Below, piece after piece: positions 1-8,273 of a stretch of 64,000 bases of DNA. The notes under the pieces are model-generated. The model was not told the origin of the DNA, did not search any database, and was given only the letters and a program-made list of their open reading frames with translations. The number at the start of each line of letters is the position of its first letter. Position 1 is the first letter of the stretch. The translations under genes were made by a program, and so were the position numbers. Source of the stretch: Marinobacter vulgaris (GTDB taxonomy: Bacteria; Pseudomonadota; Gammaproteobacteria; Pseudomonadales; Oleiphilaceae); the NCBI RefSeq assembly GCF_003344045.1, contig NZ_QFWX01000006.1, positions 1-64,000 of the forward strand. Direction: 5' to 3'.

Positions 1-89
1 ACATCCGTCTCACGTACCTTGGCCGAAAAGGGCGCGAGGAAGGCAAAGACCCGATGCTGGAGCGGGTCATTAAGCTGGTCGGCGGTTGA
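1..89 (+). CDS. 3' end of a gene entering from upstream, unidentified
   Basis: A frame open from the window edge reads 28 residues to a TGA at 87-89. The tail is basic then hydrophobic (LGRKGREEGK ... LERVIKLVGG). It resembles an intact C-terminus, but too little is present to name a family. The first dispersed repeat copy follows 33 bases later, the position such copies often take after stop codons in this window. It could be a chance open frame. Confidence 0.35.
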   Translation, partial: IRLTYLGRKGREEGKDPMLERVIKLVGG

Positions 90-121
90 TGGTCGAAGTA
101 TTGATCACGGAGCAAAACCGC

Positions 122-146
122 AAAACCGGGACAGATTTATTTTTCC
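122..146 (+). repeat. dispersed repeat, copy 1
   Basis: Near-consensus copy: core CCGGGACAGATTTA with AAAA on the left and TTTTTCC on the right. It lies between the incoming gene's stop and the 3' end of the BtuF-like relic. Confidence 0.85.
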
Positions 147-161
147 AGCTTCTCCAGCTCC

Positions 162-450
162 TCAGCCCGGCGGTAACACCCGATCAATAATCCCACACAA
201 CGCATCCCGCCCCTCCGTCAGCGCTGCCGGCCTGCATGTCTGAGAACCCAAGCACCAGGTCTGGCTTCAGTTCCAGAATTTTCCCAACCTTGGCAGAGGT
301 GAAGGCAGAGACCTTGGGTTTTTCCTTCCTGGCTCTCTCGGGCCGGACGGTGAATCCGGATATGCCGACGATGCGATCCTCTGCGCCGATGGCGTAGAGT
401 GTCTCTGTGGTTTCTTCGGTAAGGCAGACAACTCGCTGGGGATAATTCAT
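162..450 (-). pseudogene. BtuF-like cobalamin/iron-siderophore binding protein, internally deleted relic
   Basis: From ATG at 450 the frame gives about 75 residues typical of the N-terminal half of BtuF/FhuD-type substrate-binding proteins (VVCLTEETTETLYAIGAEDR, then GKILELKPDLVLGFSDMQA). It then shifts out of frame. In the neighbouring frame the sequence ends AALTEGRDALCGIID to a stop at 162-164, which resembles the C-terminus of the same family. The family is normally 250-300 residues, so roughly 150-200 central residues are missing while both ends remain. There is no signal peptide, as in some cytoplasmic-looking members of this group. The C-terminal fragment recurs at 1820-1880. Not expected to be functional. 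Confidence 0.7.
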
Positions 451-583
451 CGGGGCACTATAACTCGGAAGCGGGGGATTTGCCCGTTGGCGTTGATTTC
501 AGGCCCTCTTGTGGCCGTTCGTATGATCAGGTGAGCACAAACTTTCGTATTGTTCTTAAGCGGACGATGACGGGAACAAAGAA

Positions 584-1024
584 ATGAATTTCAGTTTTAT
601 TGTTACCGGGAGGCAAACCATTCTGACGGTGGTGCTTTCGCTTATTACGTTGACTGCTTACGGGGCTGACATGAACAGGCTGAGCGACTACCAGTGGAAA
701 AACCGACTCGTTCTGGTTCAAGCCGCAGATGAGAATGCCAGCGAGATCGAGACACTCAGGAGTGCCCGGGCCGGAGTCGACGACCGTGATATTGTCTGGT
801 TTGTGAACACTGGGTCAGACGTGGTTTCAAATCAGAAAGCGCTTTCGAGCAGCCTGGAGAGCGACGTTAAGGCTCTGCTTGGAGAGTCCCGTTCGGATGA
901 GAGGGTGCTGTTGATAGGCAAAGACGGCGGTATCAAAAGCCGCGAGCCCAGTCTCGACCTTGAGGCTATTTTCCGCCGTATCGACGCCATGCCCATGCGC
1001 ATTCGCGAGATGCGCACCGATTGA
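584..1024 (+). CDS. DUF4174 domain secreted protein
   Basis: A 146-residue protein with an N-terminal hydrophobic segment ending TAYGA (residues 12-28, probable signal peptide). The rest matches the DUF4174 pattern: a W-K-N-R-L start to the domain, a beta strand LVLVQAA, a central RDIVWF strand and the C-terminal MPMRIREM motif. DUF4174 is a small thioredoxin-like fold of unknown function, often periplasmic. The start at 584 keeps the complete signal peptide; a later ATG at 671 would delete it. The last codons recur as a fragment near 1790, and a repeat copy lies 16 bases after the stop. Confidence 0.75.
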   Translation: MNFSFIVTGRQTILTVVLSLITLTAYGADMNRLSDYQWKNRLVLVQAADENASEIETLRSARAGVDDRDIVWFVNTGSDVVSNQKALSSSLESDVKALLGESRSDERVLLIGKDGGIKSREPSLDLEAIFRRIDAMPMRIREMRTD

Positions 1025-1040
1025 CGCAGCAGTAGCGGCT

Positions 1041-1066
1041 GGAAAATAGATCTGACCCGGTTTTCC
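1041..1066 (-). repeat. dispersed repeat, copy 2
   Basis: Read on the minus strand: GGAAAA arm, core CCGGGTCAGATCTA, TTTTCC arm. The arms are perfectly complementary over 6 bp. It lies directly after the DUF4174 gene. Confidence 0.9.
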
Positions 1067-1215
1067 ACAAAACCCTTAAGACCTCCTTTCAGGTGGCATT
1101 CTGGTTTAATGTGATTCTCTATATTGCGGTTCTTGGCTGGCTGCTGATGTGGCCGGATGCCGAGTTTGCCCGGCAGGCGCTGGGTACTAAACCGGTCATG
1201 CTTATCAGGATTTAA
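1067..1215 (+). pseudogene. C-terminal relic of a small membrane protein
   Basis: An open frame with no start codon emerges from repeat copy 2 and reads about 48 residues to a TAA at 1213-1215. It contains one clear membrane helix (VAFWFNVILYIAVLGWLLMW) followed by PDAEFARQALGTKP. The stop sits two bases before the GTG of the thioredoxin-like gene, so the two were probably an operon. The front of the gene is missing, cut at the repeat. Family not recognised. Confidence 0.5.
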
Positions 1216-1217
1216 CA

Positions 1218-1550
1218 GTGCAAAACATATCCTCAGAAGAGGCCTTATCGGAATTGCTACAGTCCAGCCCTGCGGTGCTGCTTCTTTATGGAGGCGCAAG
1301 TTGTGGCGTCTGTCAGGCTATCAAGCCCCGACTGGAGAAGCTTGCCGGCGAGGAATTCCCGAAACTGGTCACTGCCTACGTTGATTGCCAGGAAGCCGCC
1401 GGCAGCCCGTTATGTGCGGCTCGCGGTATTTTTTCTCTACCGGTTGTTCAGCTGTGGTTTGATGGGCAGCGATTCGCGGAATTCGCAAGGGTCTTCTCCA
1501 TGGGCGATGTTCGTTCGGCGCTGGAGCGGCCTTATGGGCTTTTGACTTAA
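1218..1550 (+). CDS. thioredoxin-like protein, copy A
   Basis: A 110-residue thioredoxin-fold protein with a CGVC redox motif at residues 29-32 and the cis-proline region SLPVVQLW near residue 76. No signal peptide, so probably cytoplasmic. Thiol-disulfide exchange with an unknown partner is inferred from the fold. The start is GTG with a weak AGGA eight bases upstream, two bases after the stop of the membrane relic. A 5'-truncated, diverged duplicate lies at 9819-10100. The gene is bracketed by repeat copies 2 and 3 in the same orientation. Confidence 0.8.
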   Translation: MQNISSEEALSELLQSSPAVLLLYGGASCGVCQAIKPRLEKLAGEEFPKLVTAYVDCQEAAGSPLCAARGIFSLPVVQLWFDGQRFAEFARVFSMGDVRSALERPYGLLT

Positions 1551-1561
1551 CACCAGGTCTC

Positions 1562-1587
1562 AAAAATAGATTTGTCCCGGTTTTGCC
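1562..1587 (-). repeat. dispersed repeat, copy 3
   Basis: On the minus strand GGCAAAACCGGGACAAAT then CTATTTTTG. The arms CAAAA/TTTTG still pair although they differ from other copies. It follows the stop of thioredoxin copy A by 11 bases. Confidence 0.85.
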
Positions 1588-1666
1588 TCAGGCCGTGTTA
1601 CGAGGCTTGGGTCGGATCAGACTGCTTGTCAGCGTGCGACTGCAGACCTATATTGGGCGGCAGGAT

Positions 1667-1740
1667 GCGGGTGTAGCTCAATGGCAGAGCAGAAGCTTCC
1701 CAAGCTTACGACGAGGGTTCGATTCCCTTCACCCGCTCCA
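1667..1740 (+). tRNA. tRNA-Gly (anticodon CCC)
   Basis: A 74-base cloverleaf: acceptor GCGGGTG pairs with CACCCGC, D arm GCTC...GAGC, anticodon loop TTCCCAA (anticodon CCC), T arm GAGGG-TTCGATT-CCCTT, and an encoded CCA. It closely resembles proteobacterial tRNA-Gly(CCC). One G-A mismatch closes the anticodon stem. It lies inside the relic-rich zone, but I see no second copy of its 3' end in the window to mark an island boundary. Confidence 0.95.
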
Positions 1741-1779
1741 TCTGCCCCCTAAAGGTCTGGAAACCCGAGCAAGAAAGCC

Positions 1780-1900
1780 GGGACACATGCCGATGCGCAT
1801 TCGCGAGCTAATTGAAGCAGCACCCCCGATCAATAATCCCACACAACGCATCCAGCCCCTCCCTCTGCGCTGTCCGGGTAGGAAAACTGGGACACCCATT
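1780..1900. pseudogene. mosaic of DUF4174-tail and BtuF-tail fragments
   Basis: ATGCGCATTCGCGAG near 1793 repeats the last codons of the DUF4174 gene (about 995-1009). It is immediately followed by about 60 bases (1818-1878) matching 178-240, the C-terminal relic of the BtuF-like gene on the minus strand. Both sides carry partial repeat arms: GCCGGGACAC near 1780 and GGAAAACTGGGACAC near 1880. No gene can be read through. It is a junction of fragments rather than a coding region. Confidence 0.6.
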
Positions 1901-1969
1901 AGCCAGCCAGAGTCAATAGGCCGCACGAAACACTGACAGCCTTCTACCTTTGAAAGCTAATTGCTCACT

Positions 1970-2077
1970 ATGCGTGGCTGGATGCTGGCCTTCGTAGCCT
2001 GCTGGGCTATGCTTGCCTTATCTGCAGGCGGCCGCGAGGCGGCTTGCGGGAGTATCAATCTAAAAAGAGCAGAGTAG
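1970..2077 (+). CDS. possible small secreted peptide ORF
   Basis: A 35-residue frame with a signal-peptide-like start (MRGWMLAFVACWAMLALSAG) and a short tail containing CGSINLK. It has no strong ribosome binding site and ends 48 bases before the lipoprotein hydrolase gene. It may be a decayed N-terminus of a secreted protein. No family recognised. Confidence 0.3.
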   Translation: MRGWMLAFVACWAMLALSAGGREAACGSINLKRAE

Positions 2078-2125
2078 TGGCTGTAACAGGAGGTTCTTCC
2101 CAAGCAAATCGAAAAGGAATTTGTC

Positions 2126-3517
2126 ATGAAAGACCGCTTGAAAGGCGCCCGTTTTGCCCTTGTGATCGCAATGGTTGTGTCACTGTCGGCCTGTATTTCT
2201 CATCAGCGTTACCGTACCGAATCTGGCTTGTGTATTTCCGCCAACCCTCTTGAAGAATGTTCTCAGCATACGCTTCAAGTGTTTGAGTCTCCCGAGGCGA
2301 TTGACGAAAAGTACCACTTGGGCTTTGTCGAATTCGACGACCAGGGGCAGCTCTGGGATCGCCGGCAATTGAGGGAGGTGATCGGCCAGGTCAATACCTT
2401 GGCCGCCCATCACGAACTTTTAATGGTGGTGTTTGTACATGGCTGGAAGCACAGTGCGAAAGCCGGAGACAATAATATATCCAGTTTTCGAGAGTCGCTG
2501 CGTCGATTGAGTGCACTGGAATCAGCAATGAGCGACAGGACCGGTACGTCGTCAAGGGAGGTGGTCGGCATTTATCTGGGCTGGCGCGGCGGCTCCGTGA
2601 GTCTGCCTGGATTGAAAGAGCTGACATTCTGGGAGCGCAAGAATACCGCCCATAAAGTGGGGCGCGGCGGCGCTACTGAATTACTCAGCCGCCTGGAGCT
2701 CGTGCAGAAAACAAAACGGGCCCAGTCGCTTGCCGATGGCAAACCCCACCGTACCCGTTTTGTCGTCGTGGGGCACAGCTTTGGTGGAGCTCTGGTCTTT
2801 TCCGCGATGAGCGAGATTTTAGAGAACGGGTTTGTACAAACTTATGGCCCGGACGGCGTGGTGAGCGATACAGTAGGCTTCGCGGATCTGGTGGTACTGA
2901 TCAACCCGGCTTTCGAGGCTGCACGCTATTCGGCGCTCAGTGACATGGCAAATGAGCGGCGGCGGTACTTTGCTGGCCAATTGCCAGTATTAGCGGTACT
3001 CACCTCTGAGGACGACGATGCCACCGGCACGGCATTCCCCATGGGTCGGTGGTTTTCCACATTGTTTGAAACCGAGCGGAATGCCGAGCGATTCAATCCC
3101 GTTCTTGGATATAGCGAGACAATAGACCAGGGCTCAGCGAACGTGACCGCCCTGGGCCACTTCGATCCCTATCTGACCCATTACCTCCGTGCAAACGATA
3201 CCTTGGCGGACCGTGAGCAGGCCAGTTTTGATCTGTCTTCGGAAGTTCAAGCTTTCGTTCAAGCCAGCAAGGGCTGGGAGGCGGACGAGAGCGGGAGTCG
3301 CATTTCATTTGACGGCGCGGTGCTCGAACGCACGGAGTCCTCGGCCGGGCGCAATCCCTATTTGAATGTACGGGTGGATGGTGAATTGATTCGGGATCAC
3401 AACGATATCTATGATCCAAGAATTGCAAGCTTTATTCGCCAACTGATTCTGATTTCTTCCCAGAGCCAGAATAAGGAAGATAGGATCGATGCCCGGATAA
3501 AGATGGCCACCCCCTAG
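2126..3517 (+). CDS. alpha/beta-hydrolase lipoprotein
   Basis: A 463-residue protein. Residues 9-23 form a lipoprotein signal with lipobox SLSAC, so it is probably anchored in the envelope. The hydrolase core shows VFVHGW (about 102-107, oxyanion strand) and the nucleophile elbow GHSFGG with Ser at about 218. This resembles the large serine esterases/lipases seen as lipoproteins in marine gammaproteobacteria. Substrate unknown. The start has only a modest AAGGAA upstream. The stop codon TAG at 3515-3517 runs straight into repeat copy 4. Confidence 0.75.
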   Translation: MKDRLKGARFALVIAMVVSLSACISHQRYRTESGLCISANPLEECSQHTLQVFESPEAIDEKYHLGFVEFDDQGQLWDRRQLREVIGQVNTLAAHHELLMVVFVHGWKHSAKAGDNNISSFRESLRRLSALESAMSDRTGTSSREVVGIYLGWRGGSVSLPGLKELTFWERKNTAHKVGRGGATELLSRLELVQKTKRAQSLADGKPHRTRFVVVGHSFGGALVFSAMSEILENGFVQTYGPDGVVSDTVGFADLVVLINPAFEAARYSALSDMANERRRYFAGQLPVLAVLTSEDDDATGTAFPMGRWFSTLFETERNAERFNPVLGYSETIDQGSANVTALGHFDPYLTHYLRANDTLADREQASFDLSSEVQAFVQASKGWEADESGSRISFDGAVLERTESSAGRNPYLNVRVDGELIRDHNDIYDPRIASFIRQLILISSQSQNKEDRIDARIKMATP

Positions 3518-3540
3518 AAACCGGGACAGATCTATTTTCC
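3518..3540 (+). repeat. dispersed repeat, copy 4
   Basis: AAACCGGGACAGATCTATTT followed by TCC, beginning at the base after the hydrolase stop codon. With the G of the stop, the arms GAAA/TTTC can pair. Confidence 0.9.
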
Positions 3541-3616
3541 TAAGAGACAGGGATGCCGCGAAAATAAATCACGTTTTCGCTTGGCGGCAGGTTGGGCGGC
3601 TTCCTGGCCCCGACGG

Positions 3617-4942
3617 TTAATCCAGAGGGACAGCTGTAATATCTCCGCCTCGGCCTATCCCGACGACAACCGGAAATGACACAAAGTGGAAACGCGTCGT
3701 GACATTGTCGTCATGCACGGCAAAGCCGAAGGTATAGGTGTTACCGCGCATCAGGGAGATGTCGTCGTAATGGCCGGTGTCGAGCGGTCTGACCCAGGTC
3801 ACAATCCAGCTCCCATCTTCCCACTTGCCGGTAACCCTGTTGTTGTCCGCCGCCGACCCCCGGGCGTCTGCACGACTCAGCAGTCGGCCTGGAAGCACGT
3901 CGCCTTCTTTCCACCCGGCGTCGGGGTCATAGGGAACCGAGTTATCTTCGCGGATCAGGGCCGCAGGTTCCGGGCCAGTCTCTATATCCGACACGGTGAG
4001 GGATTTCCGGCCTACTTTCTTAGGATCGAACATGAATTTGGGGGTCATGGAGTCGCGATCGACGTTCCAGGAGAACGGGTTTTTCCCTTCGTCGAAAAGG
4101 CGGTATCCGAGTACAAAGCCGTCGTCTGCCATGTTGACCGGGTTGCTCCGGGCCGCACGCCACTGCATCAGATCCAGAAAAACGCCCTTTTCCTTGAGCT
4201 CCGCCAGAACCTCGGGGGATTCAACCTTGTCCCAGCTCGAGGATGTGTCGGTACGGGAGACGGGAAGGTACTTGCGCACGTCATTGCGGCCCAGGCCACC
4301 TTCGCCCAAATACGGGTGAGAGCGGACCGCTTCTGATGTAGGTTCGCCCGGCATGTCCCGCATGCCGGTGTGGCAACTGATCCAGCACCCCTGCTCGGCA
4401 AAACGATGTACATCGCCATCGTCGATCATGATCGCAAGTCGGTCTTCGTAGAGGGGCGGCTCCTCTCCCTGACGCACGCGCTTTGCCGATCGGGGGCCGC
4501 CGTAGAATGCCCATGCCTGCCCATCGTAGCGCATGTAGTTGTGCATCACGCCGGGCCGTTCCGCCTGCGTCTTCCAGCGGAACCGGAGATACAGGTTTTC
4601 CTCGTCGTGAGCAGCCTGGACAGCCAATTGTAGTGCCCCTTTCTTGCCATCGATCGGATTGGGTTCCAGGTGGCCACCCGAGACAATATCGTTACCCATG
4701 TCTCGTTCCGAGTCACGGTGGCAGTCCTTGCAGGCGTTGCCGCGTTTCAACTTACGCGCACCGCGATGTTCCGGGCTATGTAACCACTGGAAGCTCGATT
4801 GTCCGGGATAGAACAGTGTAACCTCTTCAACCGGAACCGATGTCCAGTCGATTGGTGTTGTGGCGTCAGCCAGGGCGGAAGATGCAGTAAAGTTAGCGGC
4901 AAAGGCAACCACGGTGAGGTATCTCAGTGAAGTCTGCAACAT
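3617..4942 (-). CDS. ethylbenzene dehydrogenase-related haem protein with N-terminal cytochrome c motif
   Basis: A 441-residue protein with a probable signal peptide ending SSALA (about residue 25). CKDCH at 71-75 is a c-type haem site. From about residue 105 (LAVQAAHDEENLYLRFRW) it matches the EB_dh domain, the haem-b-binding gamma subunit type of DMSO-reductase-family dehydrogenases. A second site, CWISCH at about 186-191, has three spacer residues (CX3CH), which is non-standard. No molybdenum catalytic subunit lies nearby, so it probably acts as a free periplasmic electron carrier; that is inference. It is flanked by repeat copies 4 and 5. Confidence 0.8.
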   Translation of the reverse strand: MLQTSLRYLTVVAFAANFTASSALADATTPIDWTSVPVEEVTLFYPGQSSFQWLHSPEHRGARKLKRGNACKDCHRDSERDMGNDIVSGGHLEPNPIDGKKGALQLAVQAAHDEENLYLRFRWKTQAERPGVMHNYMRYDGQAWAFYGGPRSAKRVRQGEEPPLYEDRLAIMIDDGDVHRFAEQGCWISCHTGMRDMPGEPTSEAVRSHPYLGEGGLGRNDVRKYLPVSRTDTSSSWDKVESPEVLAELKEKGVFLDLMQWRAARSNPVNMADDGFVLGYRLFDEGKNPFSWNVDRDSMTPKFMFDPKKVGRKSLTVSDIETGPEPAALIREDNSVPYDPDAGWKEGDVLPGRLLSRADARGSAADNNRVTGKWEDGSWIVTWVRPLDTGHYDDISLMRGNTYTFGFAVHDDNVTTRFHFVSFPVVVGIGRGGDITAVPLD

Positions 4943-5047
4943 GGTGCATCCTCGGCAGGATAGGTGGGCTTCGACGGCGGGACTTTTAATCTGCCCTGGA
5001 AACGCTCGTCCATGTCCACAACATAGACTACGATGCTTGTTTGTGGA

Positions 5048-5071
5048 GAAACCGGGACAGATTTATTTCCC
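5048..5071 (+). repeat. dispersed repeat, copy 5
   Basis: GAAACCGGGACAGATTTATT then TCCC, four bases from the stop codon of the minus-strand enolase-superfamily gene. Arms GAAA/TTTC pair. Confidence 0.9.
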
Positions 5072-5075
5072 AGTC

Positions 5076-6191
5076 TTACTCGTAGACATCCCGCAAGGAA
5101 AGCAGGGTGAAGTCCGGGACAACGCCGAGCCCGGGTCGATCACTGAGCCACATTCGGCCGTCCGCCACTTCCGGGGCACCCGTGGCAAGCTGCACTGTGT
5201 TGTAGTTGTGCAAATCAGTGGTATTCAGCAAGGCTCTGGGGGATGTGCTGGCGGCGAGGTGTGCATAGGCAGCCGTCGCGATGCCACTGCCCCAGGCGTC
5301 TTCAATGGTCATGGGTATGCCGGCGTCTGCACACACATCCCGGACGATCCGGGACGGTGTCAGCCCTCCGAACTTGCTGACTTTCAAGGCAATGGCGTCC
5401 ATGGCGTCGTCCCTGAGGCCACGCTGTAATTCGTTCAATGTGTTGAACGCTTCATCCAGTTTGACTGGGTGCCTCGCGCGCCGCCTGACCGACAGGCATT
5501 CTTCGTAACTGCGGCAGGGTTGCTCGAGGTAGATATCCACATCCTCGATGGCCCTGGAAAATCGCAGCGCCTGATCACGCCGCCAGGCGCCATTGATATC
5601 GCCAATCCAGAGCTCATCAGGTTGTTTGAGTTTGCCTAGCCTGCGAACCAGTTCAATATCCTCTTCTACCCCATGGCCCAGTTTGATCTGAATGTGCCGA
5701 AAACCTTCCGTGCGATAACGACGCAGGGACTCTTCCATTTCCCCTGGTTCGGCCAGTGGAACAATCCGATGCAAGGGCATGGATGGCGACTGAAGCCCGC
5801 CAAGCAGCGTGTAGACGGGAAGCCCGCACGCTTTGCCCAGGAGATCCCAGCACGCAATATCGATGGCCGCTTTGGCTACAGCCTGGCCGGTGAGCGCCTG
5901 ATTCATACGCTCCTGAATCACCGACACTTGCCGGGGGTCCTGGCCAAGTATTTCAGGAGCCAGTAGTGATAGACAGGAAGGAAGGCCCTCGGCAAAAGCT
6001 GGCATGTAGTTGGGGCCGCAGGGGCACACCTCACCATAGCCCTCCAGCCCCGTGTCGGTAGAAAGGGCAACAACCGTGGTCTCGAATCCCTGATGGGAGC
6101 GGCCGCCGGCAAAGGCATAGGCTTTTCCGGTGTATTCCAGATTGGCCGTGTATACCGCCATTCGCTCAATTTGCATAGGTAACCCAACCAT
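5076..6191 (-). CDS. enolase-superfamily enzyme, cis-3-hydroxy-L-proline dehydratase-like
   Basis: A 371-residue mandelate racemase/muconate-lactonising enzyme. Visible signatures are IQIKLG near residue 170, the metal ligands in GDINGAW (about 197), LEQP (about 222) and KLDE (about 247), and the C-terminal lysine region LKVSKFGG (about 272). The sequence pattern is closest in memory to cis-3-hydroxy-L-proline dehydratases, but related racemases cannot be excluded. No transporter or proline-pathway gene is adjacent. The start may instead be the internal ATG at 6176 (MQIERM). Soluble, cytoplasmic. Confidence 0.7.
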   Translation of the reverse strand: MVGLPMQIERMAVYTANLEYTGKAYAFAGGRSHQGFETTVVALSTDTGLEGYGEVCPCGPNYMPAFAEGLPSCLSLLAPEILGQDPRQVSVIQERMNQALTGQAVAKAAIDIACWDLLGKACGLPVYTLLGGLQSPSMPLHRIVPLAEPGEMEESLRRYRTEGFRHIQIKLGHGVEEDIELVRRLGKLKQPDELWIGDINGAWRRDQALRFSRAIEDVDIYLEQPCRSYEECLSVRRRARHPVKLDEAFNTLNELQRGLRDDAMDAIALKVSKFGGLTPSRIVRDVCADAGIPMTIEDAWGSGIATAAYAHLAASTSPRALLNTTDLHNYNTVQLATGAPEVADGRMWLSDRPGLGVVPDFTLLSLRDVYE

Positions 6192-6212
6192 AAGTGGAAC
6201 TGTGATGGACTT

Positions 6213-6237
6213 GAAACCGGGACAGATTTATTTTTCC
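6213..6237 (+). repeat. dispersed repeat, copy 6
   Basis: GAAACCGGGACAGATTTATT then TTTCC, between the start of the enolase-superfamily gene and the 3' end of the deoxyribosyltransferase gene. Confidence 0.9.
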
Positions 6238-6279
6238 GGCTAGGGTGATTGCGCCCGGTTTTCCAGACGTGGGGTTTGT

Positions 6280-6825
6280 TCAGGCATGGGCCAGCGCTCG
6301 CACACAGCGGCGGAACAGTTCTGCTGAGAAGAATCGGTGTTCGCCTGGTTGGTCTGCCACGAACAGCTGACCACCGGAGCCATGGATGCCGCCTTCGATC
6401 ATCAGGTTGTCACGCATCTCAAAGTCCTCAACGGTATGGCCCAGCTCGTCCAGTTCGGTTGCGCCCGCCCGCTCCCGGTAGTATCGGCGGTCCAGGGTAA
6501 ACCCGAAGGCGGGCTTGCCCTGTCCGGTCATGTAGCCCACCTCAAAAACGGTGCCCGGGTCCGCGCTGATGCCGCGAAAGGGAGTCAGGTTGGCGATGAT
6601 GGCATCGCAGCTGTCCATCAGTTCGCGGTTTGCCCGGAAGATCCGATGACCGCGCCTGAGCTTTGCCTCATTGCCTGAAAATGCCAATTCCGTGTCCAGC
6701 GGGTCCACACCCTCAAATCCGTACTCCCGGAGCAGGCGTTTTTTCTCGGCGACGATGGCCTGGTGTTCTTCGGCCGGGAAGAAGACTTCGGGGCCGGCGA
6801 GGTAGATTCGTTTTGGCTTTGCCAT
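6280..6825 (-). CDS. nucleoside 2-deoxyribosyltransferase, full-length copy
   Basis: A 181-residue protein of the nucleoside 2-deoxyribosyltransferase family. It has RIYLAGPEVFFP at the N-terminus, the substrate-binding DSCDAIIANLTPFRG segment and the catalytic-glutamate region DPGTVFEVGYMTGQGKP. It transfers deoxyribose between purine or pyrimidine bases in nucleotide salvage. A second copy at 23214-23645 lacks the first 40 residues. The 3' flank (6262-6285) still contains the first codons of the MOSC gene that follows the truncated copy, so the two genes were once adjacent. Confidence 0.85.
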   Translation of the reverse strand: MAKPKRIYLAGPEVFFPAEEHQAIVAEKKRLLREYGFEGVDPLDTELAFSGNEAKLRRGHRIFRANRELMDSCDAIIANLTPFRGISADPGTVFEVGYMTGQGKPAFGFTLDRRYYRERAGATELDELGHTVEDFEMRDNLMIEGGIHGSGGQLFVADQPGEHRFFSAELFRRCVRALAHA

Positions 6826-6892
6826 TGCGGCCTCTTAGAGCTGATAAAACTGCGGGATAGCATCCAGTATTTCCGGGGTAGGGCGCCGGGCT

Positions 6893-7570
6893 CTATTCCT
6901 TGAGTCGGATGAGTAACCGCCCATCCTCGACCTGGATATAATCCACACCTGCTGCAAAGGATTGCCAGAATCCCGGGTTGGCACCGAACTCGTTGACGAG
7001 GTCCACATTCTTGAGGTTGCCCAGCCAGGCATTCGGAATGGGGACGCCCATCAGGCTGACACCCCTTAACTTAACCAGCGGGCGCCCGTTGGCAAAGGAG
7101 AGTTCTACCCCCGCATTTACTCGTAGGGTTCTGCCACCGAGTAAAGGGAAACCCTCTTCAAGAGGCACTAGAAGCACGGCGCTCAGGAGGTCATCCGAAA
7201 GGTCGACGGCGAGTCTCTGAGCCAGATCGGTGTTATTGGCCAGCATACCGTTGAGTTCCCGCTCGCTGAAGCGTACCTCCCGGCTGGCGCCGTCTTCACT
7301 GTAGGGCTCCGGCCGCAACGGGCGGCCAGATTCGGCGTCTTGGGTGTCGATACCCAAGGTATTCAGTTTAGTGTTGAGTGAATCCTGTTCACTGGCATTA
7401 AGAGTGACGGGTTCGAAGTTCTCAGGAAACACGTAGTGGCTTAACCACCAGTAACCAACGCCGATGGTGGCAACGAGGGTGAGCAGGACGATGCCAAAGA
7501 CCTGCAAACCACTGAAGCCCCTCTTTGCGGGCGGCGCTGCTGCTCTTTTATCCTCGATGGGCTCACTCAT
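6893..7570 (-). CDS. single-span membrane protein, function unknown
   Basis: About 225 residues from the ATG at 7570 (MSEPIEDKR). A longer frame starts at 7693, but its extra N-terminus looks non-coding. One membrane helix (GLQVFGIVLLTLVATIGVGYWW) near residues 20-45 is followed by an extracytoplasmic domain with FSERELNGML, LLVPLEEGFPLLGG and GVPIPNAWLGNLKN. This arrangement is common in gammaproteobacterial proteins of unknown role that are sometimes misannotated as arginine N-succinyltransferase. No enzyme motif is seen. Upstream, 7571-7824 is a divergent intergenic region without recognisable sites. Confidence 0.65.
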   Translation of the reverse strand: MSEPIEDKRAAAPPAKRGFSGLQVFGIVLLTLVATIGVGYWWLSHYVFPENFEPVTLNASEQDSLNTKLNTLGIDTQDAESGRPLRPEPYSEDGASREVRFSERELNGMLANNTDLAQRLAVDLSDDLLSAVLLVPLEEGFPLLGGRTLRVNAGVELSFANGRPLVKLRGVSLMGVPIPNAWLGNLKNVDLVNEFGANPGFWQSFAAGVDYIQVEDGRLLIRLKE

Positions 7571-7824
7571 TTCAAATGTTACCTGGTTGCGTCTGAATTC
7601 TCTGCCAGTTTTCGCGAATCCAAGGAAGCGGTACGAGAGGGGTTCTCGTATCCGTCGCATTTGACGATCCAGAACATGACAGGGCGCCAACAAATGTGGC
7701 GACTTGAAGTGCTATTTTTTTCATAGTTATTCTTTATATCAAGCACTAGTGGTAACACGACTTACTCATCACTATAGATGACTATGTTTAAGTCGCAGAT
7801 GAACTCGCCGACAGGAGCGCCATA

Positions 7825-8232
7825 ATGACATCGCCCAGTGAAAATGTCCGGAGCCCCTGGATCAGCTTTCTGGCGCATCTGTTCCTGATCCTCGTGGCCT
7901 GGACCATCTTTATCAAATACCTGTTCCCGATCGGCTTTGCGCTGGCCAGCAATGAGGCTTGGTCAACCTATATCTACTGGGACCTGTGGCCGGTTGCGCA
8001 TCTCTGGCTGGCCTGGGCGTTATTGGCGAGGCCACGGTACGCACGCATGCTGGCCATTGGCATGTCTGTGGTTGAGATCCTGATCATCACCACTCTGTTC
8101 ATCTGGTTCCTGGCGGAGCCGGAGTGGTCCATCTGGCGCACGAACTGGTTTGTGAATAAGGTGTTCGTGTTGGCAGCGTTTGTTCTGGTGTTGAGTACGG
8201 CACTGTTCCGGCCTGAGACGTTGAAGACGTAG
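7825..8232 (+). CDS. four-helix membrane protein, unknown
   Basis: A 135-residue hydrophobic protein with four probable membrane helices (about residues 13-38, 48-68, 75-98 and 108-128). It is rich in Trp and has a PSENVRSPW cytoplasmic start. A clear GACAGGAGCG precedes the ATG. It ends 42 bases before the metallophosphoesterase and may be co-transcribed with it. I do not recognise a family. Confidence 0.65.
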   Translation: MTSPSENVRSPWISFLAHLFLILVAWTIFIKYLFPIGFALASNEAWSTYIYWDLWPVAHLWLAWALLARPRYARMLAIGMSVVEILIITTLFIWFLAEPEWSIWRTNWFVNKVFVLAAFVLVLSTALFRPETLKT

Positions 8233-8273
8233 ACAACCGGGACCGTCATTGCGGAATTAGAAGAGGCGTAAGC

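Noticed and set aside
1667..1740. tRNA-Gly as genomic-island attachment site
   Set aside because: No integrase next to it and no second copy of the tRNA 3' end found in the window.
1583..1936. 117-codon frame over the tRNA
   Set aside because: It runs through tRNA-Gly and relic DNA; no coding character.
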